DNA from: Salimicrobium flavidum
GTDB taxonomy: Bacteria > Bacillota > Bacilli > Bacillales > Halobacillaceae
Assembly (NCBI RefSeq): GCF_900156645.1
Contig: NZ_FTOC01000002.1
Span: 1 to 64,000 of the forward strand
DNA length: 64,000 nucleotides
Direction: 5' to 3'
The position numbers and the translations under genes are program-made. Under the pieces are notes generated by a model, which was not told the origin of the DNA, searched no databases, and saw nothing but the letters and a program-made list of their open reading frames with translations. This document shows, piece by piece, positions 49,843-59,146 of the stretch (position 1 is the first letter of the stretch; each line of letters starts with the position of its first letter).

Positions 49843-50160
49843 TTATTTTTCCGTTACTGGTTCCACCGAAATTTGCCATTCGATGCCGAAGCGATCGATG
49901 ACACTCCCATACGATGGGCTCCAGAACGTTTCCTGCAATTCCATAGTGATTTTGCCGCCTTCAGCCAGTTGTCCAAAAATTGCTTTCGCTTCTTCTTTGT
50001 CGTCAGTCGTAATGGTAATCGAAATGTTGTTGCCTTTCTGGAAAGGCATGCCAATACCCGGCGGGACATCTGAAATCATAAAAGAATGGCCGTTTTTCAA
50101 AGCTACTTCCGCATTCATGACCATGTCTTTTGCCTCTTCAGGGAGTTCGCGGAAGTTGAC
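49843..50160 (-). pseudogene. VOC/PhnB-like protein, 5'-truncated by repeat A
   Basis: The frame encodes the C-terminal ~105 residues of a PhnB-like glyoxalase-fold protein (MNAEVALKNGHSFMISD, later SPSYGSVIDRFGIEW near the end). The usual ~35 N-terminal residues are absent. Upstream codons (to ATG 50184) come from repeat A and translate it as MEACRGHDV. The junction lies around GACGT/CAACTTCCG, where gene and repeat resemble each other, so the element probably joined by recombination or insertion. A functional product is unlikely. Confidence 0.75.
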
Positions 50161-50223
50161 GTCATGCCCGCGGCAAGCTTCCACCCGTAGGGATAAAAAT
50201 CAACAATAAACCATAACAGAGCT
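50155..50223. repeat. Half repeat A replacing the VOC gene start
   Basis: On the minus strand it reads AGCTCTGTTATGG ... GGTGGAAGCTTGCCGCGGGCATGACG, the left half of repeat A, and stops at the VOC coding sequence. The second half is missing. Confidence 0.8.
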
Positions 50224-50290
50224 AATCGTAAAAGTAACATGAACAGAACAGAAAAATTCATAAGTAATTCACAATTAAACGACTAAGTAC

Positions 50291-50318
50291 GTTTAACCCC
50301 CCACCATATAAAGGGAAT
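50291..50318 (+). promoter_or_regulatory. Sigma-B-like promoter of uspA-type gene
   Basis: GTTTAA, 16 nt, GGGAAT resembles the general-stress sigma-B consensus GTTTAA-N12-15-GGGTAT, with a slightly long spacer, 57 nt before the start at 50375. A TTAAACG/CGTTTAA palindrome (50275-50296) overlaps its -35. Confidence 0.4.
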
Positions 50319-50374
50319 AGTATAGTATAATATAAAGTGCACATAGTTCCAAATCATGAAGGAGGAGATGCATT

Positions 50375-50812
50375 ATGACTAGAAAAATTCTAGTTGCATA
50401 CGATGGAAGTGATTTGAGTAAGCACGCGGTCGATGAAGCAAAAAAACAGGTGATGGATTCCCGTGATGGTGAAATCCACATAATTACTGTTGTGAGCACT
50501 ACCGGCCCCGTGACGAATGCGAAGATGGCTGAATCCGTAGGAAAAGAGCTAGCCGAACGATACGAGACTGAAGTGGCAGCTATTAAGAAAGAACTTGAAA
50601 AGGAAGACCCTATCACTGTTAAGACAAAAGTAATTGTTGGAGATGCAGAAGGGAATCCTGGGGAGAGAATCTGTGAATACGCAGAAGAAAATGATGTCGA
50701 TATCATCGTCATCGGCAGCCGTGGGCTCGGCGGTGTCAAGAAGCTTCTTCTCGGTAGTGTCAGTAATAACGTTGTACAGAAGGCCTCGAAACCCGTACTC
50801 GTTATCAAATAA
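50375..50812 (+). CDS. Universal stress protein A family
   Basis: 145 aa, UspA fold. ATP-binding features are VAYDGSDLSK (residues 7-16) and the C-terminal GSRGLGGVKKLLLGSVS (about 113-129), the G2xG9xG(S/T) motif of ATP-binding Usp proteins. ATG 50375 follows GAAGGAGGAG. Monocistronic, with a sigma-B-like promoter and a terminator. Confidence 0.92.
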   Translation: MTRKILVAYDGSDLSKHAVDEAKKQVMDSRDGEIHIITVVSTTGPVTNAKMAESVGKELAERYETEVAAIKKELEKEDPITVKTKVIVGDAEGNPGERICEYAEENDVDIIVIGSRGLGGVKKLLLGSVSNNVVQKASKPVLVIK

Positions 50813-50852
50813 ATATAGGTACTCTTGGATTTTTCCGTTCAAATACATTTTG

Positions 50853-50890
50853 ATCTCCCTGCCATAATTTTGGAGGGAGATTATTTTTTT
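50853..50890 (+). terminator. Terminator after the usp gene
   Basis: ATCTCCCT...AGGGAGAT stem with T-run. Confidence 0.8.
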
Positions 50891-50968
50891 GTAGAGCAAT
50901 AATCGGGAAATTGTGGTAGAGTAAATGTAATGAGCATTTAATACTACATAAATGGAAAGAGGGTCGTT

Positions 50969-52489
50969 ATGCCTGCTTATACATATGCTTTATTACTCAC
51001 GATTATTCTGGGTCTGCTTACGAATATCATTCGTTTCAAAGGTAAGGGCTGGTTCAATCGGTATATCGTAACTGCAGGCAGTGCAGTGACCATTGTATGT
51101 ATCGACTTTCTTTATCCTCCTCTTGATATAGAGTGGTTTATACTTTTGTTTATCGGAATAGGAGTTATCGCGTTCCGCTTGTATGGGACTATTTTCACTA
51201 ATGTTTTGGCTGTAGGTTATATGATGAGCCGTGACATTCCGTTCGAGTGGATAGAAATGACGGTTTATCCGCTGTTCGCTGTTTCACTTGCCTTCCTTAT
51301 GAACTATATCGATAAGCTGCGGTGTCAGCGTCAACGCCGCCTCGACCTTTCCTTACACGCATTTAAACAGCTGAATATATTTCGTGAAGTCAGCTACAAG
51401 ATTCAGCAGACGAGGACGGAGGACCAGGTATTGCAAATTATGCTGACTGCTGTGACGGCGGGGTATGGTTTCAGCTTTAACCGTGCGGCCGTGTTTCTTT
51501 TTTCCGAAGACGGGAACTATCTGAAAGGGGAGATGGCTACCGGGCCATTAACCCCGGAAGAAGGATTTAAGACGTGGCAAGTGATTGCGGAAAATAAGTA
51601 TAAGCTGAATGATCTGTTCCGTATGAAGGAAACGGAAAACTCGCTCGATCACCCCCTGAATGAAAAAGTGAGACACCTTTCCCTGCGCCTGACCGGTAAC
51701 ACGATTGCCGAACAGGCTGTGCAGAAACGTCGTCCGATTATCTGCAGACGCATTATTGAAAACGATCCCATGATGAAAAGACTGAAAAGTACGTTACAAA
51801 TGAAGGAGTTCGCGGTCATCCCTTTTTTTCATCAGCAGGGAGATATCGGGGTGATGTTCATCGATAACCCGGTGAGCAAAAAGCGGATCACCGAGGAGTG
51901 GGTGGATCAGATTCTCCCGCTGACACACCAGGCTTCTGTTGCACTGTACCAGTCCCAATTGTACAAGCGTATCGAAGAGATGGCTAAAAAAGACGGACTG
52001 ACAGGTCTTTTCAATCAGTGGATCTTTCAGGAGGATATTGAACGATACCTTTTGACGAAGAAGCAGAGGCCGGTTTCTCTTATTCTATTAGATATCGATC
52101 ATTTCAAAGTTTACAACGACACCAATGGCCACCTGCTTGGAAACGATGTGCTGATTCAACTGGCAGATATGCTCGGTAGTTCAGTGGGGACCTCCGGGGC
52201 TGCATATCGTTTCGGCGGGGAAGAATTTGCTCTGTTACTTTCGGAGACGTCTTTGGTCGATGCCAGGGAGATTGCTGAAAAAATCCGGGATTTGGTGGAA
52301 AAAACGGTCTTCCCCTCCGAATCAAGTCAGCCCGGCAAACGACTTACGATAAGTGTAGGTGTGTCCTCGACGGAAATCGATCGTTCGATGAAAGCGGCAC
52401 AGTTTATCGAACTTGCGGATGAGGCTCTTTATGAAGCTAAGAATTCCGGGAAAAACAAAGTCGTGGCAACAGAGGAGTATGTATTATGA
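50969..52489 (+). CDS. Membrane diguanylate cyclase (GAF-GGDEF)
   Basis: A 506-aa protein. Five to six N-terminal membrane helices (about 1-115) are followed by a GAF-like sensor domain (about 135-320) and a C-terminal GGDEF domain (about 330-500). The catalytic signature is RFGGEEF near 410, with DIDHFKVYND near 370, so cyclase activity is likely. It makes c-di-GMP. An intact EAL domain is encoded 7 kb upstream at 42934. ATG 50969 follows AAAGAGGG. Its stop overlaps the next start by four bases. Confidence 0.92.
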   Translation: MPAYTYALLLTIILGLLTNIIRFKGKGWFNRYIVTAGSAVTIVCIDFLYPPLDIEWFILLFIGIGVIAFRLYGTIFTNVLAVGYMMSRDIPFEWIEMTVYPLFAVSLAFLMNYIDKLRCQRQRRLDLSLHAFKQLNIFREVSYKIQQTRTEDQVLQIMLTAVTAGYGFSFNRAAVFLFSEDGNYLKGEMATGPLTPEEGFKTWQVIAENKYKLNDLFRMKETENSLDHPLNEKVRHLSLRLTGNTIAEQAVQKRRPIICRRIIENDPMMKRLKSTLQMKEFAVIPFFHQQGDIGVMFIDNPVSKKRITEEWVDQILPLTHQASVALYQSQLYKRIEEMAKKDGLTGLFNQWIFQEDIERYLLTKKQRPVSLILLDIDHFKVYNDTNGHLLGNDVLIQLADMLGSSVGTSGAAYRFGGEEFALLLSETSLVDAREIAEKIRDLVEKTVFPSESSQPGKRLTISVGVSSTEIDRSMKAAQFIELADEALYEAKNSGKNKVVATEEYVL

Positions 52490-52986
52490 GTGGATTCAGT
52501 ATCATCAGTCTGGGCTTCGCTTTTCTTTTGACGGTCCTCTTGACCGGACGGTATTTTTACTTTCAGGAAATCCGCTCTACGGCTCGCCGGAACATGAAAG
52601 AATTGGAAGTGGAGCTTGAGAAGATCGACTGTTCGTTTGAACAACTCGTTTATTTCATTACGCTCCCGAGTCACTTACCGATTACAGAAAATGCCGCCAA
52701 AGAAGATATTCATCTGAAGTATGATGTGGAACAGGGGATGTTCCCGAGACTGATCGGATTGAAAGTTTACATTGAAAACAGGAAAGATACATTGATGATC
52801 GCTTATCTCTCGATGGAACAATTCCGTATTCCCATGCTCGATCGCCTTTACGCGCGTGAGGAAATGACGAAGGAGACCTACAGGAAAATCGCTTCGGCAA
52901 AAATGATGTCATCCGGTACGCATAAGGAAATCATAGATGAAGTGTACCATCAGCTGAAAGTCGGTCAATTTGATATGGGAGGATGA
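52486..52986 (+). CDS. Membrane-anchored protein of unknown function, coupled to the cyclase
   Basis: 166 aa with one N-terminal membrane helix (about 5-25) and a charged cytoplasmic domain without recognised motif. The ATGA overlap with the GGDEF gene shows coupled translation. It may be a partner or effector of the cyclase. Its low similarity to known families prevents a better call. Confidence 0.65.
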   Translation: MSGFSIISLGFAFLLTVLLTGRYFYFQEIRSTARRNMKELEVELEKIDCSFEQLVYFITLPSHLPITENAAKEDIHLKYDVEQGMFPRLIGLKVYIENRKDTLMIAYLSMEQFRIPMLDRLYAREEMTKETYRKIASAKMMSSGTHKEIIDEVYHQLKVGQFDMGG

Positions 52987-52995
52987 ACAATCATA

Positions 52996-53353
52996 ATGCA
53001 AAGAATGAACCTTGGAACAAGTGAATTGAATGTACCACAGGTCGGACTTGGATGCATGCGCATGTCCGGCCTTTCCACGAAAGAAGCGAGAGCTATGATC
53101 GACAAGTCGCTCGACCTCGGTATCGACTTCTTCGATCACGCCGATATCTACGGAAAAGGGGAATCGGAGGAAGTATTCGCTAATGCCATAGAACCTTCAT
53201 TACGTGAAAAAATGATTCTGCAGTCGAAGTGCGGGATCCGGGACGGATTTTTCGACTTTTCGAAAGAGCATATCATCTCTTCCGTCGAAGGTGGAACTGA
53301 CGCGAGAAGAATGGTATGAATTGTACTGTGCTGCCGGAAACGATTTGCCTTAA
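52996..53353 (+). pseudogene. Aldo/keto reductase with large internal deletion
   Basis: The first ~99 codons match the N-terminus of a YdhF-type aldo/keto reductase (VPQVGLGCMRM, FFDHADIYGKG, EHIISSVEG). The frame then leaves the family and stops at 53319. In another frame the genuine C-terminus KVELTREEWYELY is found, ending at 53351-53353. About 190 codons between are missing (normal length ~300 aa). The catalytic Lys/His region is lost, so the gene is dead. It starts 9 nt after the previous gene. Confidence 0.85.
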
Positions 53354-53396
53354 ATAACGACAAAGAACTCGGAATACAAAAGCCATCACACAAACA

Positions 53397-53443
53397 AACC
53401 CCGCACAATGCTTATATAAAGGCAGTGTACGGGGTTCTTTTTA
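53397..53443. terminator. Terminator after the aldo/keto reductase remnant
   Basis: AACCCCGCAC...GTACGGGGTT stem with T-run; it also faces the end of the GPP34 gene. Confidence 0.75.
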
Positions 53444-53499
53444 CATTCCTTATCCCGCCGGTACGGGTATCACCGGGGTGCAAACAGCATGCAACCTTT

Positions 53500-54171
53500 T
53501 TAGGAAGGTCCGCTCGATGCAATGGCGGCCGCACCTATTGCTGCATAGACGGCATTATTCGTAGCATGGACTGTATCGTTTACAGCTTTACCATAAGGGT
53601 TCTGCTTCGTCCATTGTTTTATCTGCTTTTTCTTCTCTTTGGCTTCTTCTTTCGGGAATACTTCTTTTACGATATCACATGCACCAATCAAGCTGAGAAG
53701 GACAAGTGTGCGATCATCAAGTGATTCCGGGGTTTTTAGCGCTTCCGTCAATCTTGTGCGGATCTCCTGTTCATACGAATAATCGCGGGAAGGATAGATG
53801 TTCCATTTGAACACACCAAGGAAGTCTTTTTGTTTTTCTTCCAGAATTCCCTGTTCGGCAAGACGGTGGGACATGCCTTTTCTGCGGTCTTTCATCCGAT
53901 GACCGAATTTCTCTACCCACGTTCTGATTTTCCTATTCTTTTTGGAGTTTTTGATCTGCTCGAAGATATCATTTAAAAAAGGGTCCTCCACAGGGGTGCT
54001 ATCTTTGACGACGAGCCTCTTGCCGTTCACTTCTACCCGTTCTTTAAGAGCGAGTTCGCTGATGAAGGCTCCGGCAAGGCCGAAATTCAGGGAAGAAGTG
54101 GCTCTTGATACGACTGATCCTTTTTTATTGTGTAACGCCAATAGCAATAATTCATCTGCAATGGTGAACAT
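53500..54171 (-). CDS. GPP34 (Golgi phosphoprotein 3-like) domain protein
   Basis: 223 aa. The N-terminal half has the GPP34 pattern (FTIADELLLLALH at residues 2-14, then LNFGLAGAFISELAL near 28-42). A helical middle and a Gly/Ala-rich hydrophobic C-terminus follow. Eukaryotic GOLPH3 binds PI4P; the bacterial role is unknown. ATG 54171 follows AAGGAGTGA; three codons upstream is another ATG. It is divergent from the rbs operon. Confidence 0.8.
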   Translation of the reverse strand: MFTIADELLLLALHNKKGSVVSRATSSLNFGLAGAFISELALKERVEVNGKRLVVKDSTPVEDPFLNDIFEQIKNSKKNRKIRTWVEKFGHRMKDRRKGMSHRLAEQGILEEKQKDFLGVFKWNIYPSRDYSYEQEIRTRLTEALKTPESLDDRTLVLLSLIGACDIVKEVFPKEEAKEKKKQIKQWTKQNPYGKAVNDTVHATNNAVYAAIGAAAIASSGPS

Positions 54172-54244
54172 AACTATCACTCCTTATAATTATTTATACG
54201 AAAAAGAATTCAGAAAAGTTTCACTTGAGTTATTGACTTTCTTT

Positions 54245-54258
54245 TGAAAACGTTTTAT
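54245..54258 (+). promoter_or_regulatory. cre-like site upstream of rbs
   Basis: TGAAAACGTTTTAT resembles the cre core (TGNAANCGNWWNCA) except for the last two bases. Catabolite control of ribose use would be expected. Confidence 0.4.
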
Positions 54259-54263
54259 TTTGT

Positions 54264-54279
54264 ATGTAACGGGTTACAT
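54264..54279 (+). promoter_or_regulatory. RbsR operator 1
   Basis: ATGTAACGGGTTACAT, palindromic arms TGTAAC/GTTACA. The core is repeated exactly at 54317. Confidence 0.7.
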
Positions 54280-54316
54280 ATTAGCAGTATAAAAACAGAA
54301 AAAATTTTCGGCTCAT

Positions 54317-54332
54317 GTGTAACGGGTTACAT
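54317..54332 (+). promoter_or_regulatory. RbsR operator 2
   Basis: Same TGTAACGGGTTACAT core, 53 nt (five helical turns) downstream of operator 1 and 30 nt before the rbsR start. The spacing allows a LacI-family dimer pair to loop or act cooperatively. Confidence 0.7.
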
Positions 54333-54361
54333 ATGAGTTGTATGTCTAGGGGTGAGAGATT

Positions 54362-55357
54362 ATGGCCACTATAAAAGATGTAGCAAAGTTGGCTCAAGTA
54401 TCCACGGCCACTGTTTCCAGAGTACTAAATGGTAATGGTTATGTCCACAGTGAAACCAAGCAACGGGTCGCAGTGGCGATTAAGGAGTTGAACTATCGAC
54501 CAAATGACGTAGCCAGAAACCTTTTTAAAGGCAGATCAAAAACAATTGCCCTGTTTGTTCCTGATATTATGAACCCATACTTTCCTGAACTTGCGAGGGC
54601 TGTAGAGGATGTGGCACAAAAGGAAGAATACACCTTCATTCTCTGTAATACCGACGATGATTTAGAGAAAGAACGTAAGTATTTGGAAGCCCTGACACAA
54701 AAGTCACTTGATGGACTAGTAATTGTCTCGAGTACGATGATCAGTGAGTATATAAAGGAATTTAATATACCTGTAGTAGCTCTGGACAGAATTTTATATG
54801 AAGGAGTACCATCTGTAACAGTGAATAATTTTGAAGGGGCGCAAGAAGCAGTCAAATATCTTAAAGAAATAGGGTGTAAGAAAATCGCTCATTTAGCAGG
54901 TCCTCAAGACGTTAGAAATGCTGAGCAACGGAGAGGAGGTTATATGAGTGAAGTGGAACAAGAATCATGGTTCCAGTCTTCTCTGGTTGAAAGAGGCGGA
55001 TACGGAATAGAGGAAGCTATGGCAAGTACAACCAGGTTGTTAAAAGCCCATCCGGATATAGATGGCTTATTTGCTGCTAACGATCTTATGGCAGTAGGGG
55101 CGATAAAGGCATGTGAAACTCTCGGGATAAATATTCCTGATCAACTATCCATTGTAGGGTTTGATGGCATCATGCTCGGCAAAACAACATCTCCCTCTCT
55201 GACGACAATGGCTCAACCTATATATGACATAGGCACAGCTGCTGTAGAAATGCTTATTCAACAAATAAGAGATCCGGATCTCCTGATAGATATGAAAGAA
55301 TTTCAAGTAAAACTTGTAGAACGCGGGTCTACTATACGGAAGGAGGAAGTGACGTGA
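54362..55357 (+). CDS. rbsR: Ribose operon repressor, LacI family
   Basis: A 331-aa LacI-type repressor. HTH residues 3-25 (TIKDVAKLAQVSTATVSRVLNG) and hinge YRPNDVARNL are followed by a periplasmic-binding-protein-like sensor. It is the first gene of rbsRKDACB and autoregulated through the two operators upstream. Codon usage and base composition of the whole operon are more AT-rich than the genes around it. The stop overlaps the rbsK start (GTGA). Confidence 0.92.
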   Translation: MATIKDVAKLAQVSTATVSRVLNGNGYVHSETKQRVAVAIKELNYRPNDVARNLFKGRSKTIALFVPDIMNPYFPELARAVEDVAQKEEYTFILCNTDDDLEKERKYLEALTQKSLDGLVIVSSTMISEYIKEFNIPVVALDRILYEGVPSVTVNNFEGAQEAVKYLKEIGCKKIAHLAGPQDVRNAEQRRGGYMSEVEQESWFQSSLVERGGYGIEEAMASTTRLLKAHPDIDGLFAANDLMAVGAIKACETLGINIPDQLSIVGFDGIMLGKTTSPSLTTMAQPIYDIGTAAVEMLIQQIRDPDLLIDMKEFQVKLVERGSTIRKEEVT

Positions 55358-56250
55358 GAAAGCCGAAAGTTACAGTAGTCGGAAGTATAAACATGGACCT
55401 TGTCGTTTCTGCATCCCGAATGCCTGAAAAGGGAGAAACATTGATGGGGGATGACTTCCATACTTACCCAGGGGGGAAAGGTGCGAACCAGGCTGTAGCA
55501 GCTACTCGTGCAGGTGCAGATGTCACATTGATTGGTGCAGTTGGAGTGGACAGTTTTGGTCAGGAGCTGATGACTCATTTAGAAAAACAGAAGGTAAATA
55601 TGTCACTGGTAACAAGAAAAAAAGATGTACCTACGGGGATTGCGACTATCATACTGGCTGAGAATGATAACAGAATTATCGTGACCCCCGGAGCTAATCA
55701 TAGTCTCACTCCGGAAGATATAAAAAAACAGGAAGAGACGATAAGAAATTCCGACATTGTTTTATTTCAGCTGGAGACTCCTGTCGAAGTTGTAATAAAA
55801 GCAGCGGAATTAGCTCATCAGGCCGGGGTGAAAACAATATTGAATCCTGCACCATTCCAGCCAATCCCTGAAGAATTGTTTGAAACCATCAAATATTTCA
55901 CTCCTAATGAAACAGAAGTGAAAGAGCTTACGTCGGGAGGGATGGATGGAAGGTTACAAAAGAAATTAATCGTCACCATGGGTGAGCAGGGGGTCAGCTA
56001 CACACAAGATGAACAATCAAAACATGTAGCGGCATATAAAGTGAATGCAATCGATACGACCGGAGCGGGCGATACATTCAATGGTAGCTTGGCTGCAAAA
56101 CTTGCTTCTGGAAGTGAATTGAATGAAGCTATAGATTTTGCCAATGCGTCGGCAGCTCTCTCCGTTGAAAAAGCCGGAGCCCAAAATGGAATGCCTGAAA
56201 AAGAAGAAGTTGAAAAGTATCTTCAGGGTGTTAGGGGCAATTTAAAATGA
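55354..56250 (+). CDS. rbsK: Ribokinase
   Basis: A 298-aa PfkB-family kinase, ribose to ribose-5-phosphate. It has GSINMDLV (residues 9-16), the PGGKGANQAVAA motif near 40 and the DTTGAGDTFNG catalytic signature with Asp near 236. Start is GTG 55354 overlapping rbsR by four bases, with GAAGGAGGAAG before it; the end overlaps rbsD by four bases. Confidence 0.95.
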   Translation: MRKPKVTVVGSINMDLVVSASRMPEKGETLMGDDFHTYPGGKGANQAVAATRAGADVTLIGAVGVDSFGQELMTHLEKQKVNMSLVTRKKDVPTGIATIILAENDNRIIVTPGANHSLTPEDIKKQEETIRNSDIVLFQLETPVEVVIKAAELAHQAGVKTILNPAPFQPIPEELFETIKYFTPNETEVKELTSGGMDGRLQKKLIVTMGEQGVSYTQDEQSKHVAAYKVNAIDTTGAGDTFNGSLAAKLASGSELNEAIDFANASAALSVEKAGAQNGMPEKEEVEKYLQGVRGNLK

Positions 56251-56636
56251 AAAAACACGGTATTTTGAATAGAGATATAAATGCAGCTCTTAGTAAATTA
56301 GGGCATACAGATACAATTGTGATTGCGGATTGTGGGCTTCCAATTCCGGAAAATGTAGAATGTGTAGATTTATCTTTATACATAGGCGTCCCTTCTTTCA
56401 ATAGGGTGTTTTCCCTTCTTCTTGAAGAGATGGAGACTGAAAGAGTGACTCTTGCAGAAGAAATAAAAAATAATAACGAGGAAGTACATAAGGTTATCAG
56501 TGAGACCGGACTTCCGCTAACTTTTATTAAGCATAAGGAATTGAAGGAGAAGTTGACGGAAACAAAACTCGTAATTCGCACAGGAGAAGCGACACCTTTT
56601 GCTAATGCAATTTTACAATCAGGTGTAATTTTTTGA
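56247..56636 (+). CDS. rbsD: D-ribose pyranase
   Basis: A 129-aa RbsD that converts beta-ribopyranose into beta-ribofuranose for ribokinase. The N-terminus MKKHGILNRDINA and ADCGLPIP near 29-36 fit the family. ATGA overlap with rbsK. Confidence 0.93.
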   Translation: MKKHGILNRDINAALSKLGHTDTIVIADCGLPIPENVECVDLSLYIGVPSFNRVFSLLLEEMETERVTLAEEIKNNNEEVHKVISETGLPLTFIKHKELKEKLTETKLVIRTGEATPFANAILQSGVIF

Positions 56637-56651
56637 GAATGAGGTGACTGT

Positions 56652-58175
56652 ATGAGCGATAAGCCTTTCGTTTCTATGGAAGGGATCGATAAATCTTTCT
56701 CTGGAAACCAAGTGTTAAAGGATGTTCGATTTTCCTTGATACCAGGAGAAGTTCATGCACTTATGGGAGAAAATGGAGCTGGTAAGTCGACTTTAATAAA
56801 AATTCTTACAGGTATTCACGGTAAAGATGCAGGAACAATTGAAGTGAAAGGGAAAGAACAGAATTTTTCCAGTCCGAAAGAAGCTGAAAAAGACGGCATT
56901 GTCGTTATTCACCAAGAATTGAACATTATCCCCTACTTGACAGTTACACAAAACATGTTCCTTGGTAAAGAATTGACATGGGGGAAAACCGGAATTTTGA
57001 GACAAAAAGAAATGTATGAACAAACAAAGCGGAACCTCGCGATGCTTGGGGTAGAAGATATAGACCCGAATGAGACAGCTGGTGATTTATCTGTGGGTAA
57101 GCAACAGATGATAGAGATTGCTCGGGCGTTATCTACTAAAGCTGAAATGATTGTTATGGATGAACCGACCGCGGCTCTGACGGATAAAGAAATTGAAAAT
57201 CTTTTCAGTGTCATTCGTTCTCTTCAGAGTCAAAATGTTGCAGTGGTTTATATATCTCATCGTATGGAAGAGATATTTAATATTTGCGACAGAATCACTG
57301 TTTTACGGGATGGAGAATATGCGGGAATGAAAGTATTGAATGAAACATCATTTGATGAAATTGTGAAAATGATGGTCGGGAGAGAACTGGGCGATAGGTT
57401 TCCGGAAAGAAATCATCAACTGGGGGAAACGATTTTTGAAGTGAAAAACCTGGAACGGGAAGGGCATTTCAAGGATGTAAGTTTCGACGTGAAAGCAGGG
57501 GAAATTCTTGGTGTTGCGGGTCTGATGGGGGCAGGAAGAACGGAAATCATGGAGACTATATTCGGAGCTGCAAAACGTAAAGCCGGGGAAATACTTATCG
57601 ATGGCACTCCAATCTCGATTAGAGATCCCTCTGATGCAATCAAAGCAGGGATAGGATTTATTACAGAGGATCGCAAAAATGAGGGGTTGGTATTACATTT
57701 ATCAATAAGAGAGAATATAGCATTGACTAATTTAAAATCCGTTTCCGAAAAAGGGTGGATGTCGCATAAAAAAGAACAGCAGTTAGTTGAAAAATTGGTA
57801 GAGAAACTCCATGTTCGTACAACAGGAGCGGAACAGGATGTTCAATCATTAAGCGGAGGAAATCAGCAGAAAGTCGTAATTGCGAAATGGTTAGGTATCC
57901 AACCCAAAGTTCTTATTCTTGATGAACCGACTCGTGGTGTGGATATAGGTGCAAAAAAAGAGATTTATCACATTATTAATGAATTGACTGAAAAAGGCGT
58001 GGCGATTCTTATGGTTTCTTCAGAACTTCCTGAGATACTCGGTGTAAGTGACAGAATCATGGTTATTCATGAGGGCGAGCTTGCCAGCATACTCGACGGA
58101 AAAGAAGCGAATCAAGAAATGATAATGAAAGCGGCGACGGGGGGAGAATATCGTGCAGAAATTCATAACGAATAA
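56652..58175 (+). CDS. rbsA: Ribose import ATP-binding protein
   Basis: A 507-aa double ATPase. The first half has Walker [10 protein letters not shown] near 39 and DEPTAALT near 167. The second half has the degenerate [10 protein letters not shown] loop near 288, LSGGNQQK near 400 and DEPTRGVD near 420, as in RbsA/MglA. It powers ribose uptake with RbsC and RbsB. ATG 56652 follows TGAGGTGA, and its end overlaps rbsC by 23 nt. Confidence 0.95.
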   Translation: MSDKPFVSMEGIDKSFSGNQVLKDVRFSLIPGEVHALMGENGAGKSTLIKILTGIHGKDAGTIEVKGKEQNFSSPKEAEKDGIVVIHQELNIIPYLTVTQNMFLGKELTWGKTGILRQKEMYEQTKRNLAMLGVEDIDPNETAGDLSVGKQQMIEIARALSTKAEMIVMDEPTAALTDKEIENLFSVIRSLQSQNVAVVYISHRMEEIFNICDRITVLRDGEYAGMKVLNETSFDEIVKMMVGRELGDRFPERNHQLGETIFEVKNLEREGHFKDVSFDVKAGEILGVAGLMGAGRTEIMETIFGAAKRKAGEILIDGTPISIRDPSDAIKAGIGFITEDRKNEGLVLHLSIRENIALTNLKSVSEKGWMSHKKEQQLVEKLVEKLHVRTTGAEQDVQSLSGGNQQKVVIAKWLGIQPKVLILDEPTRGVDIGAKKEIYHIINELTEKGVAILMVSSELPEILGVSDRIMVIHEGELASILDGKEANQEMIMKAATGGEYRAEIHNE

Positions 58176-59088
58176 CCTTGCAAGACTCGGTCCTCTGTTA
58201 GGTTTGATATTAATAATGGTTGTACTTGGCTTTGCTAGTGACAACTTCTTTACCTTGGATAACATTTTGAATCTGTTAAGACAGATTTCTATAAATGCTT
58301 TGATAGCATTCGGAATGACGTTCGTTATTCTAACAGGAGGTATCGATCTTTCCGTGGGATCCATGCTTGCTTTTGGAAGCGCTTTAACCGCGGGTGTACT
58401 TGCGAGTGGTATGGATCCTATTCTCGGAGTACTGATAGGTCTTTTAGCCGGTCTGGCTATGGGAGCGTTTAATGGAGTAGTTATTACAAAAGGTAAGGTG
58501 GCTCCGTTTATAGCTACACTTGCAACAATGACTATATTTCGAGGCGCTACGCTGGTATATACAGATGGCCGACCTATTACAGGACTTTCAGAAAGCTTCG
58601 TATTTGAAATGATAGGGCAAGGTTATGTTTTTGGAGTTCCTTTTCCAGCTATTCTGATGGTTGCTGTGTTTTTCATACTATTTCTCATTTTGAATAAAAC
58701 TGTATTTGGTAGAAAAGTATATGCCATAGGGGGGAATGAAGAAGCATCCATACTCTCCGGAATCAAGGCGGATAGAGCAAAAATATGGGTGTATGCTCTC
58801 ACAGGCATGTTATCTGTTCTCGCAGGTATTATTCTTACCAGTCGTTTGAACTCAGCCCAACCTACAGCAGGATCAATGTATGAACTGGATGCTATTGCTG
58901 CTGTTGTGTTGGGTGGTACGAGTCTGGCAGGTGGTCGCGGAAGAATTACGGGTACATTGATTGGAGCCTTAATCATCGGGGTTCTTGATAATGGCCTAAA
59001 CTTGATGAATGTATCATCTTTTTATCAGCAAATTGTGAAAGGTGGAGTGATTCTCCTTGCTGTGTTATTGGATAGGCGTTCAAAATAA
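58153..59088 (+). CDS. rbsC: Ribose ABC permease
   Basis: A 311-aa permease with 8-10 membrane helices of the AraH/RbsC family. Motifs are [14 protein letters not shown] near 57-70 and [17 protein letters not shown] near 256. Start GTG 58153, behind CGGGGGGAG inside the end of rbsA. Confidence 0.95.
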   Translation: MQKFITNNLARLGPLLGLILIMVVLGFASDNFFTLDNILNLLRQISINALIAFGMTFVILTGGIDLSVGSMLAFGSALTAGVLASGMDPILGVLIGLLAGLAMGAFNGVVITKGKVAPFIATLATMTIFRGATLVYTDGRPITGLSESFVFEMIGQGYVFGVPFPAILMVAVFFILFLILNKTVFGRKVYAIGGNEEASILSGIKADRAKIWVYALTGMLSVLAGIILTSRLNSAQPTAGSMYELDAIAAVVLGGTSLAGGRGRITGTLIGALIIGVLDNGLNLMNVSSFYQQIVKGGVILLAVLLDRRSK

Positions 59089-59146
59089 CGAGCTTATCAC
59101 GGTTAATTAACCGTTAGATAAATAAATTATTAGGGAGGAATTAAAA

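Noticed and set aside
49680-50073. Plus-strand frames crossing the poly-G tract
   Set aside because: They overlap the VOC remnant and terminator and have no ribosome site; no phase-variable coding frame is supported.
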